This document shows positions 9,756 to 16,484 of a stretch of DNA of 64,000 nucleotides, in pieces. Source of the stretch: JASHPR01 sp963778075 (lineage in GTDB: Bacteria > Actinomycetota > Actinomycetes > Streptosporangiales > Streptosporangiaceae); assembly GCA_963778075.1 (NCBI GenBank), contig CAVZTJ010000005.1, positions 310,001 to 374,000 on the forward strand, written 5' to 3'. The first letter of the stretch is position 1. Each line of letters starts with the position of its first letter. A program made the position numbers and the translations under genes. Below the pieces are notes generated by a model that ran no database searches, was not told the origin of the DNA, and worked only from the letters and a program-made list of their open reading frames with translations.

Positions 9756-9937
9756 AAAGGATCATCGCGAGCACAGCGGCGGGCCGCTAACAGTCAACAC
9801 CGGCCGTGACCGCAGAACGTCCGACGACCCGAGGATGGAGGCGAAAGAGCGTCCATGACGCGGCGTGAGCAAGCCATCGGGCTGCTTGAGGGACATACAC
9901 CCAGGCTGCCTGTCGGTATCCGCATTGGGCCGCTCAA

Positions 9938-10119
9938 CTAACCCTGAATGCGCTGGAGCTGCTGACGGATCTGGATCGTGCCCCCCCGCCTCAAAATCGA
10001 TGTCAGCCCAGCACAGGTCCAGAGCTTCACCGCGACGCCGACCGTAGAGGATGAGCAGCGCGAACGCGGCGTACAGCGGATCGGGCCTGAGGCAGCAGGA
10101 GTGCTCGGGACTCCTCGCA
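9938..10119 (-). pseudogene. Tyrosine recombinase (phage-type integrase) relic
   Basis: Leftward translation gives PLYAAFALLILYGRRRGEAL then DLCWADIDFEAG and, after a frame change at a poly-G run near 9980, TIQIRQQLQRIQG. This is the stretch around catalytic box I (the Arg of LRRGE) of actinomycete element and phage integrases. Only ~60 of ~400 residues remain, without the C-terminal HxxR and Tyr. It shows that a site-specific integrating element was once here; the rest of 9756-10159 has no gene. Confidence 0.65.
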
Positions 10120-10159
10120 CCGTTGGCTGCACTAGCTGTCCCAGACCAGTCGCGAGAGT

Positions 10160-10999
10160 TTATTGCTCTTGAGAGTGCCGCACCTCTGGCTGCTCAAGAT
10201 TCTGCTGCCGCTTCTTTTGCTCTGACTTCAAGCGGTGAACCTCCGCCACAAATTCAGCTAGCCGCTCGTCTTCGGTGGGAATTTTCTCGTATCGTCCTAC
10301 TCCGACTTCAACGGCTTCCCATTCACCTTCGATCGCATCTGCGGTCTGCTGAAGATAGAAGCTGCGCTCTTTATATTTGAAATACCCCATGAAGCCACTT
10401 GCAATGCCAACGATAAATGTCATCCCAAGGGTGACCCACCTTATATCTGGCACCGAGGCAGTTAGCGCGGAAGTTCCTGTTGCGGCGAGCGCCCCGATTA
10501 TGAGCACGGCCTGCAGCATGTTATTTACCCGGCGATAGCGCGTGCTTTCTGTTCTGAACTTGTTGATGTCACTGTACGCATCGTCTTTGTATGAGATCCG
10601 TCGTATCGCGATTGGCGTATCGGCATCCGCGGCCAAAAATTTGCGGTTCTCACGTTGGCGCGAAAGCTGCAATTCGAGCTCGTATTCGCCAACTCGCGGT
10701 CGTGCCTTTTCCCATTGCAGATCACCAGAAGGGGGGCCGCCCGGTGTCAGCTTGAGCTTTATAGAGGCCACGAAAAAGAACAGCGCTATCGGGACAGTGG
10801 GAAGGTATATTGCTATGAGTGTACGGCGTTCGACATGCGGAATCCAGAAGACTCCATACAGTAAAATCAGGAGAGCCGGACCAAAGATAAGTGATAGGTT
10901 CGACCATCTTCTGCGCCGTCTGGCAATTTCCAGATACGATTCTGTTTGCCGAATCTCGTGATGGAGAGTGAGAAGTTGCGCGTTCGCGGCCTCAGGCAA
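10160..10999 (-). CDS. SLATT / DUF4231 membrane protein (putative pore-forming effector)
   Basis: The gene has 279 residues with four predicted membrane helices in two hairpins (about 34-53 and 61-82, then 161-181 and 187-207). The second hairpin and its tail (FMGYFKYKERSFYLQQTADA then IEGEWEAVEVGVGRYE) match the DUF4231/SLATT pattern. A charged helical C-terminus (RLKSEQKKRQQNLEQPE) follows. SLATT proteins are predicted pore-forming effectors of nucleotide-signalling and other conflict systems; that role is inferred from comparative genomics. The gene lies 46 bases behind the SepF-like gene on the same strand, and the pair looks like an operon. No SMODS, SLOG or TIR gene is visible beside it. 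Confidence 0.7.
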   Translation of the reverse strand: MPEAANAQLLTLHHEIRQTESYLEIARRRRRWSNLSLIFGPALLILLYGVFWIPHVERRTLIAIYLPTVPIALFFFVASIKLKLTPGGPPSGDLQWEKARPRVGEYELELQLSRQRENRKFLAADADTPIAIRRISYKDDAYSDINKFRTESTRYRRVNNMLQAVLIIGALAATGTSALTASVPDIRWVTLGMTFIVGIASGFMGYFKYKERSFYLQQTADAIEGEWEAVEVGVGRYEKIPTEDERLAEFVAEVHRLKSEQKKRQQNLEQPEVRHSQEQ

Positions 11000-11045
11000 C
11001 TTGAGAACCTTTCTTTGTTAATAAAATCCAATAATTGGGAGAGGC

Positions 11046-11564
11046 TTAAGGGCTTGTTGGCGTGAGAACTATTACCATGTCCGTCGCACGGAACAGCCAC
11101 CCCGATGTGCCAGCGAGCATTCCGCTGCAAAAATCCACCAGACGGGCTGCCTGGGTGACGCTCATGAGACCCAAATCAACCGATACAACGTGGCCGTCCT
11201 TGAAGTACCGTGGAATTTCAACTGCCCCATCTTGATACTTAATAGGTGCCAGCCGCACCACGTCTCCTAGATGAATATATGGATTGCTGAGTGATGACAC
11301 GTCGTATGCGTTGATGGACTCGGCAAAGCTCAATGCAGACCTTAAAGCATTTGTGCTTTGGCCGCCTACAACGAAAGAACGATAGGCTGTGCGCTTTCTC
11401 GTTCCAGCAGTCCTCAAGCCGATGAGTCCTGCCCCGAGAACCGCGAGCAGTATGACTAACGTAGGACCCCACTCAGTGAGAGTCGACAAGATGATCTCCC
11501 GTTCATCCAAGCGATGTATGGTAGCACCAAAGAAAACGAAGCACTCACTGTTGTCATGGAACAC
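11046..11564 (-). CDS. Membrane-anchored SepF-like domain protein
   Basis: The gene is intact, 172 residues. One membrane helix at about 33-52 (PTLVILLAVLGAGLIGL) is followed by a soluble linker and a C-terminal domain at about 103-169. The domain reads VVRLAPIKYQDGAVEIPRYF, GHVVSVDLGLMSVTQAARLV, then DFCSGMLAGTSGWLFRATD and VIVLTP. This follows the FtsZ-binding SepF core: a strand, then the ARRLVDFxxGL helix, then the closing VFLLTP strand. SepF normally reaches the membrane by an amphipathic helix, so a true transmembrane anchor is unusual. It is upstream of the SLATT gene. SepF family membership is inferred by motif alone; binding of FtsZ is unproven. Confidence 0.55.
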   Translation of the reverse strand: MFHDNSECFVFFGATIHRLDEREIILSTLTEWGPTLVILLAVLGAGLIGLRTAGTRKRTAYRSFVVGGQSTNALRSALSFAESINAYDVSSLSNPYIHLGDVVRLAPIKYQDGAVEIPRYFKDGHVVSVDLGLMSVTQAARLVDFCSGMLAGTSGWLFRATDMVIVLTPTSP

Positions 11565-11747
11565 ACAAAAAGTGCCCGGAGGTCCGATATCGGCACTTCG
11601 GACTGACTAGAGGAGCAGCGATATCAGCTATCACTCATATCCATACTTCTCTGCGCATGATCCCTACGTGCGGAAACGTGAAGTGCCACTCGGCATGCGA
11701 CGGTTCCTGGATAAGCCGACCAGCCGCCGCAGGGGGACATCGTGCCT
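11565..11747. other. Upstream region of the SepF-like operon
   Basis: A comparatively AT-rich stretch that should hold the leftward promoter of the SepF-like/SLATT operon. I see no gene or clear operator in it. Confidence 0.3.
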
Positions 11748-11792
11748 GGCCTCACTTGATCCTTGACGGATCGGCCTCAGTTGATCCTTGAC
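11748..11792. repeat. Paired 20-bp direct repeat, possible IS21-type end
   Basis: GGCCTCACTTGATCCTTGAC (11748-11767) and GGCCTCAGTTGATCCTTGAC (11773-11792) differ at one base and are separated by 5 bases. Closely spaced multiple repeats at the tip are typical of IS21-family ends. No transposase gene adjoins, so this would be a solo end. Confidence 0.4.
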
Positions 11793-11866
11793 ACGCCCTA
11801 GACGTTTTGGCACCGCATCGGCGTGACGCGGCGCTTGCCGTGTTCACGGTAAGCGAGAATCGGATC

Positions 11867-12412
11867 GTGACAGGGGAGCCAGCTGGCCGCCACCCCTACC
11901 TGGTGCGACACGACTACGGCATGGGCGCCATGTGGTGGTGGATCAGAGCAGTGTCTGCGGCCCAGATCACCGCGACGTTTGCCGGAGTCGAGGTCATCGA
12001 CGACCCGGCCATCCTCCGCACGGTGGAGTCGTGGCCGCTCGACGAGCTCGACATCGCTGATGCGGTCCGCGGACCGCTCGCGGATCTTTACGAGAGGCGG
12101 GAGCGGCAGCGCCGGGACCCGGCGTTCGGCAAGCTCTTGGGCAAGGATCGCGTGTACCTCCGGCTGCCAGATCCTGAAGAGCCCGCAACCTGGTGGCTGA
12201 GCGAGCACGACCCGTCCGGCCGACGGCTCCGCCAGATCGAACTGCGCCCGGACGGAACTGCAATCACAAGCAGTGCCGCAGACTGGCCGATGAATCCTCC
12301 GTTCGATCTCGGCGACCCCCAGTTCGCCTCGAACGAGATCTCCGCCGACCAGTTCGAGCGGGCCTGGGAGCATGCGACCAGGAACGAGGGAGTAGGGAAC
12401 TCAGGCCGATGA
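11867..12412 (+). CDS. Conserved hypothetical protein
   Basis: I chose the GTG at 11867 (181 residues), since the sequence becomes protein-like from HPYLVRHDYGMGAMWWWIRA; an in-frame ATG at 11807 would add 20 residues. A tryptophan-rich N-terminal patch, a segment with ITATFAGVEVIDDP, and a C-terminal half with KDRVYLRLPDPEEPATWWLS are visible. No domain family is recognised and no membrane helix is present. It stands alone between an IS-like end and the repeat copy B. Intact, with high-GC codon use, so probably functional. Confidence 0.55.
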   Translation: MTGEPAGRHPYLVRHDYGMGAMWWWIRAVSAAQITATFAGVEVIDDPAILRTVESWPLDELDIADAVRGPLADLYERRERQRRDPAFGKLLGKDRVYLRLPDPEEPATWWLSEHDPSGRRLRQIELRPDGTAITSSAADWPMNPPFDLGDPQFASNEISADQFERAWEHATRNEGVGNSGR

Positions 12413-12470
12413 CAGCGTCTCTAGGTGAGACGTGATCCTGCGCAGATGACGCCCATTTTCTGCTGGCGGA

Positions 12471-12898
12471 CATCGACCTGTTACGACCCTCTCTACATCT
12501 TCAAGGGCGCGCGGAGCGCGCCGACGCCAGGGCTGGCCGCCGCACCGGGATAGCGCCGCGCGAGGCGACCACTGACTGCAAGACGGCGCAACATCCGCCG
12601 GCAGCTGGCTGGCCGCCAAGGGCAACCGTGGCGCGCCGGGCGCCGGCTGCCTTCCTTAGGCCCTTGCGGGCCACGTCGGCGCCAGCGCGCACTCACCCCC
12701 GCGGCTGCCTGCACGGGACACTCGACGCAACGTCAGCAGTGGCGCGCGGCGTCACAAAACGGGCCATCCCTCCGGCGCCCGCATTGTGAAGCCTGCAAGA
12801 TCATGGTCAAGGTCGTACGTCCTCGCTTCGCTGCGGGCCCTCCGCCTGGACCATCGTATCTTGACAGGGATTCAATCGGCGCCTATCGCAGGGATGGC
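12471..12898 (+). repeat. Hairpin-rich dispersed repeat, copy B (~430 bp)
   Basis: This is the second copy of the element at 5411-5813, in the same orientation, about 7 kb away. Both ends are shared: CATCGACCTG at the left and the 36-base block at 12863-12898 at the right. Hairpins include GGGCGCGCGGAGCGCGCC near the start and AGGCCCTTGCGGGCC in the middle, where copy A has TGGCCCTTCGGGCCA. It contains no conserved reading frame. Confidence 0.75.
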
Positions 12899-13056
12899 CA
12901 GGACTGAGTGTCGGCAGAGGAGGCGGCTCGCACAGGCAACCTCCGAACGGCGCGCGGCAAGATAGCTGGCGATGTAAGCGGTGTAGAGACCAGACCAAGG
13001 ATGATCAGCCCGAGGGGGTCCTATCTTCAGTCACTGTTGCTGACCGCATTGGCGGC

Positions 13057-13465
13057 GTGGTGGGAATCGGAGCCGCCTTCCTGGCATCGCAGTGGCAGGC
13101 TCGGGAAGCCAGGCGAGTGCGGAGGGAGCAGTACGGTCGGGACGACCGATACCGCCTTATGGAACGGCGGATCACAGCCTACCGAGACTTCTATGTCGCA
13201 GCAGGAGCGGCACGGTTCCACCATCGGACGCCGACGTTCCGTAAAGAGATGCGGGAGGCGCGAAACGCGCCTGGGAAGCCTTCACGCTGCTGACAATTAT
13301 CGGTGACAAGAACACACGAATCAGGCACGGAATCTTCTGCAAGCGGTCACTGCTGTGGCTTTCGACGAGTCGCCTTTCAACGTGGACGAGTGGAATGAAT
13401 TGATCGACAACTTCGTCCAAGCATCCAGGCAGGAACTGATACCGGCTCAGCCTGAGGAGTCCTGA
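13057..13465 (+). pseudogene. Small membrane-associated hypothetical protein, frameshifted twice
   Basis: From a GTG at 13057: a hydrophobic start (VGIGAAFLAS) then a basic helix QWQAREARRVRREQYGRDD and YRLMERRITAYRDFYVAAG. After about 13267 the sequence continues in another frame (WEAFTLLTIIGDKNTRI), and after about 13325 in a third (RNLLQAVTAVAFDESPFNVD to PAQPEES and the stop at 13463-13465). Short proteins with this basic helix after a membrane segment are common in actinomycetes and have no known role. Confidence 0.5.
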
Positions 13466-13758
13466 GCCTGCAGGAAGACTCACGAGTCTGTAGCCGTGCG
13501 ATGTAGCAACCGCCCCGACCCATGCCGGTCTATAGCGATCGAGGTATGGATGATAGACCACGTCATGCACCGTCCTAGTCCACACTGGCCGTACCTTCTA
13601 AGCAGCTGGTCATGAAGCAGGGCTGTGCAGAGTCAAGTACAGCAACGTTGTCGGCTGAACCGCGCGGACACGGATTGCCGTCGTGGAACAGCCGCCAGAG
13701 ATTGGCTCATACGACCTGCCTCGGCAGCAATTCGCATCGAGAGGCGCTCGCACACGAG
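13466..13758. other. Intergenic stretch without a gene
   Basis: I find no supported gene here. It lies between the frameshifted small gene and the terminator of the DUF2637 gene. Confidence 0.35.
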
Positions 13759-13794
13759 CGGCGGCATACCCGAGACCTCCTTGGTATGCCGCCG
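13759..13794 (-). terminator. Strong stem-loop behind the DUF2637 gene
   Basis: CGGCGGCATACC (13759-13770) and GGTATGCCGCCG (13783-13794) are perfect 12-base inverted arms around a 12-base loop, 17 bases beyond the DUF2637/HTH stop. A likely terminator of the leftward operon; no T-run follows, as is usual in actinomycetes. Confidence 0.65.
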
Positions 13795-13810
13795 GTCGTT
13801 GCGCTTGTGC

Positions 13811-14400
13811 TCATGCGGCTTGGTCGATGATGCGTTTGACCTTGCGGCGGTCGATGTCGAGTTCGCGGGCTATGGCGCGCTGGCTGTGGCCGGCGTCGTG
13901 CCAGGCCCGTACCGTCTGCTCCAGCTTGGCGCTCCGGCCAGCGCGGGTGGTGCATCGTGCGTCCTGATCGGCGCCGGGTGGCGCACGTCCGCGGAAGGGT
14001 CGGGCGTTGCGCTGGCCCGATTCTCCGTCCTGATCAGGGTCATGAGGAGTTCAAAGGAACCGGCCAGCGCCAGGGCGGGCCAGGCGCTGACCAGGGCACC
14101 TATGGGGCCGTGGCCGAGGCCGTGCGCCAGGTTGGCGCCGATCGTGGCCAGGATGCCTGCGCCGAGGCACCAGCGTGCCAGGGGTGGTACGGGCTGGTGG
14201 CGCCGGTTGGCGTCGAGGATGAGCATGCTGGCCGCCAGGATCAGGCCGTCCACGGTGAACGGGAGGAGCCGGGCGGTCACGCCGGTCTCGCCGTGGGTGC
14301 TCACGAGTTCGTAGGCGTGGCGGTAGGAGATGACCGCTGCCACCGCCGCGACAGTGGCCACGGCTAGCGCGGTGGTGATCCTGATGAGCCGGTCCGTCAT
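13811..14400 (-). pseudogene. DUF2637 (SpdB-like) protein with C-terminal HTH, frameshifted
   Basis: The first ~130 residues are a full DUF2637 region: four membrane helices including ALAVATVAAVAAVISYRHAY, GLILAASMLILDANRRH and LARWCLGAGILATIGANLAH. A proline-rich linker follows. The frame is lost near 13935. In the shifted frame the protein ends with a resolvase-type HTH: LEQTVRAWHDAGHSQRAIAR and ELDIDRRKVKRIIDQAA. DUF2637/Spd proteins are hallmarks of actinomycete integrative conjugative elements and plasmids, where they aid spread of DNA between hyphae. The start overlaps the upstream small gene by 4 bases. It supports a degraded conjugative element ending at the tRNA-Pro remnant. Confidence 0.7.
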
Positions 14401-14618
14401 CGCAACTCCTCGCGGAGCGCGCGGACGAGCGGATCGTCGCTGTCGCGACCGCAGTCGAGGAGTTCAGTGATGGTCAGGGCAGTGATCGCCTGGTTGCGAT
14501 TAAAGAACCGCGGCCAATAGCTGACCTCCCACCAGCCGTCCGCCCGCTTCCTCGCCGTCGCCAGGACGGCCCCGTCGACCTCCAGGCTCATGAAGTCGTC
14601 TTCGATCTTGATTGCCAT
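14397..14618 (-). CDS. Small hypothetical protein of a conjugative element
   Basis: The gene has 73 residues from the ATG at 14618 (MAIKIEDDFMSLEVDGAVLA); the upstream open frame is proline/arginine-rich and is not used. It contains ADGWWEVSYWPRFFNRNQA and an acidic/basic C-terminus. The stop overlaps the DUF2637 start (ATGA), so the two form an operon. Such small genes accompany DUF2637 in actinomycete integrative elements; the role is unknown. Confidence 0.55.
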   Translation of the reverse strand: MAIKIEDDFMSLEVDGAVLATARKRADGWWEVSYWPRFFNRNQAITALTITELLDCGRDSDDPLVRALREELR

Positions 14619-14790
14619 GGGTGACCCCTCTCCCGCTCGAGGGGGCCACGGGGAGCCAGAACGGGGGCCAACGTGCTCAGGCCCCGCCAGACTCACCGCG
14701 ACCCACTCGGAGCGTTTTCGCAGGTGAGGGTCGGGCCCCCGTCCGGCTCACCCAGACCAGGGCAGATCCGCTGGGATTGCTTCGGGACGA

Positions 14791-14825
14791 AGAGGCCGCC
14801 GGTTCAAATCCGGCCACCCCGACCA
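14791..14825 (+). other. tRNA-Pro 3'-end remnant (candidate attachment site)
   Basis: The sequence has a T-arm (GCCGG-TTCAAAT-CCGGC) followed by CACCCCG, discriminator A and CCA. CACCCCG would pair with a CGGGGTG acceptor start, as in actinomycete tRNA-Pro. The 5' part of the tRNA is missing, so this is a duplicated 3' end as left by tRNA-targeting integrases (pSAM2-type elements use tRNA-Pro). It sits 170 bases behind the conjugative-element genes. Confidence 0.65.
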
Positions 14826-14857
14826 GTTCAGGGCCACATCCAACCTTCGGATAGCGG

Positions 14858-14987
14858 CCAGAGCATCTTGTACAACTCCATCTACCGCGCAGATGACCAG
14901 CTCCTGGTCAACACGCGCGTGTTCGGCGCCACCGCGGCCCGTACCCCCGTCTGGCACCTGCGCAAGGTCGCGGGCGGGGAATCATGA
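14858..14987 (+). pseudogene. C-terminal fragment of an XRE regulator with DUF5919-like domain
   Basis: In one frame: GQSILYNSIYRADDQLLVNT, then RVFGATAARTPVWHLRKVAG and a TGA at 14985. This matches the tail of actinomycete XRE proteins whose C-terminal domain ends VWHLRKVAGG. The N-terminal HTH is absent; the piece begins just after the tRNA remnant, so it was probably cut by the integration or excision event. Confidence 0.5.
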
Positions 14988-15093
14988 GCACCTACCTACG
15001 GCGATGACCATCAAATCGACTGGCCGCCTGATGCCGATGCCCGCGCCGGGTCACGCTGCGCCAGTCACGGTCGAGCCGGAGCGCGCTTGGGCC

Positions 15094-15351
15094 TTACTCG
15101 CCGAGCCACTGGATCCTGGTGACCAACACCAGGTCGTCGGGAGCCCACACCAGGAACGTCACCAGGCCTTCGTCGTGCGGGCCGAAGCATAAGGTCCGCA
15201 ACGGCGTTGGCCGCTCATCTGGGTACCGCTGATATTCCAAGGGATCGACGGCCATGACGGCGTCCATGAACTCAGTCAGCGCCTGCCTTACGTGCCTAGG
15301 CAGGCTGGCGAGCGCTTGTTCTGCCTCGTTCTCCATCTCCCACCGGAACAA
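15094..15351 (-). CDS. RelE/ParE-like toxin-family protein
   Basis: The gene has 85 residues: MFRWEMENEAEQALASLPRH, a helix, then a sheet part with TLCFGPHDEGLVTFLVWAP and LVLVTRIQWLGE. The size, helix-then-sheet order and position directly behind a small acidic gene fit RelE/ParE-type toxins, which cleave ribosome-bound mRNA or poison gyrase. The canonical C-terminal catalytic residues are not evident, so activity is open. It starts 1 base after the stop of the DUF6247 gene and is therefore translated with it. Confidence 0.5.
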   Translation of the reverse strand: MFRWEMENEAEQALASLPRHVRQALTEFMDAVMAVDPLEYQRYPDERPTPLRTLCFGPHDEGLVTFLVWAPDDLVLVTRIQWLGE

Positions 15352-15352
15352 C

Positions 15353-15688
15353 TCAGACGCCGTACCGCGCGCGGATCTCCTCGCGGGTCACCCGCTGTTC
15401 GGGGGGTGGCGGTCCCTCGGCGAGGTAACGATCCATGCGTGCCAGGAACTTGCGCTGGGCGTCAGGATCGCGCCACGCATCCGCCTCGAACCACCAGCGC
15501 CGAACCGTGCGCACCAAGGCGGTGAGATCCTCGTCTCTCCTGGCCTGTTCGAAGGCAGCGTCAAGTTCGGTGTCGTACCGCTGGAGGACCTCGGAGTCGG
15601 CAGTGGCGGCCAGCACAGCCCGGATTGCCGCCGGGGTGCACGCGGGACGGTCCAGGATGCGTGGACGCCCGGGTTGAGGCGCGGTCAT
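15353..15688 (-). CDS. DUF6247 family protein, putative antitoxin
   Basis: The gene has 111 residues. It has an N-terminal ATAADSEVLQRYDTEL-like acidic helix (seen as AVLAATADSEVLQRYDTELD), then RRWWFEADAWRDPDAQRKFL and a C-terminal REEIRARYGV. This is the DUF6247 pattern of small actinomycete proteins found upstream of RelE-like genes. The pair probably works as a toxin-antitoxin module, with this as the first, antitoxin, gene. No operator is obvious upstream. Confidence 0.6.
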   Translation of the reverse strand: MTAPQPGRPRILDRPACTPAAIRAVLAATADSEVLQRYDTELDAAFEQARRDEDLTALVRTVRRWWFEADAWRDPDAQRKFLARMDRYLAEGPPPPEQRVTREEIRARYGV

Positions 15689-16020
15689 GATTTCAAGTAT
15701 GCGCTGCCGCGCTTATCTTTAGGTAAGGAGGCCGCTCAGCCCGGCACGCGCAGCGTCAGGTCGGCGGCCGGGTGATCCCAGTGGGCACGCCGCTGACCAG
15801 GGGCGCGACTGCCGGAGCCGAAATTGGCGAACGCCCAGCGAAGAGCGGTTATCCGTTTCAGCGACTGAGCCCCGCGAACCCACCCCACTGGTTCACCGAC
15901 GGACACATCTACGTGGCCGAGGCGCCTGCCCCGGGGCACCTGTGATCCCCCTGCGCGGGTACAACGGCGAAGTACAGCAAGGCACCGTGACAGCCTCGGG
16001 CACTGAATGGGACGGCTAGA
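15689..16020. other. Intergenic stretch without a gene
   Basis: It should hold the promoter of the DUF6247/RelE-like pair (leftward) and that of the NTase/GyrA-like pair (rightward). A short frame ending HWFTDGHIYVAEAPAPGHL is open but has no start or recognised match. Confidence 0.35.
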
Positions 16021-16482
16021 GTGCCTGCCGTGAGCGCGGAGGCAACAGCTGATGGTGAGTCGGCCTTGGCCGACCCCGGGTTTCCGGCGGTTGTGCTGGC
16101 AGCGGCGGTGCTCGCGGCGGAGCAGGTGTCGGGCGTACTGGTGGGCAGCGCCGCACTGTGGCTGCGGGGAGAGCCGGTGAGTGTGGGCGATGTGGACGTG
16201 GTGATCGAGCCGGGCGAGGCGAACCTGCGCCGGCTGCACGAGGCGCTGACCCGCCTAGCGGTCCGGCCCGAGACCGTCCCGGCGGTGTACCGGCTGCGGG
16301 AGATCTCGATTGCGGCGGTTTTCTCCTCGTACGGCAGGGTGGACTGCATGCTGGAACGCGGCCGCCGCGACTGGGAATGGCTGCGCCAAGGGGCGGGGTA
16401 TGTGCCGGTGGCCGATGTTCGGGTACTGATCGCGAGCGCAGCGGACGCGTGGGCGCTGCGGTCACGGTTCAGGAAGTGGTGA
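16021..16482 (+). CDS. Nucleotidyltransferase-fold (MNT-like) protein
   Basis: The gene is intact, 153 residues (GTG start). The pol-beta-type NTase signature is clear: VLVGSAALWLRGEPVSVGDV then DVVIEPGEANLRRL, i.e. hGS-(x)n-DhD, with a further carboxylate probably at VDCMLE (SYGRVDCMLERGRRDWEW). Proteins of this size include minimal nucleotidyltransferase antitoxins and AbiEi/ii-type NTases that transfer AMP or other NMPs to proteins or tRNA. Its stop is 2 bases before the start of the GyrA-like gene, so translation is coupled. The pairing suggests it modifies or restrains that partner; this is inference. Confidence 0.65.
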   Translation: MPAVSAEATADGESALADPGFPAVVLAAAVLAAEQVSGVLVGSAALWLRGEPVSVGDVDVVIEPGEANLRRLHEALTRLAVRPETVPAVYRLREISIAAVFSSYGRVDCMLERGRRDWEWLRQGAGYVPVADVRVLIASAADAWALRSRFRKW

Positions 16483-16484
16483 CG

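Noticed and set aside
14612..14854. Small rightward frame spanning the tRNA-Pro remnant
   Set aside because: It reads through the tRNA 3' end and is low-complexity; no homology recognised.
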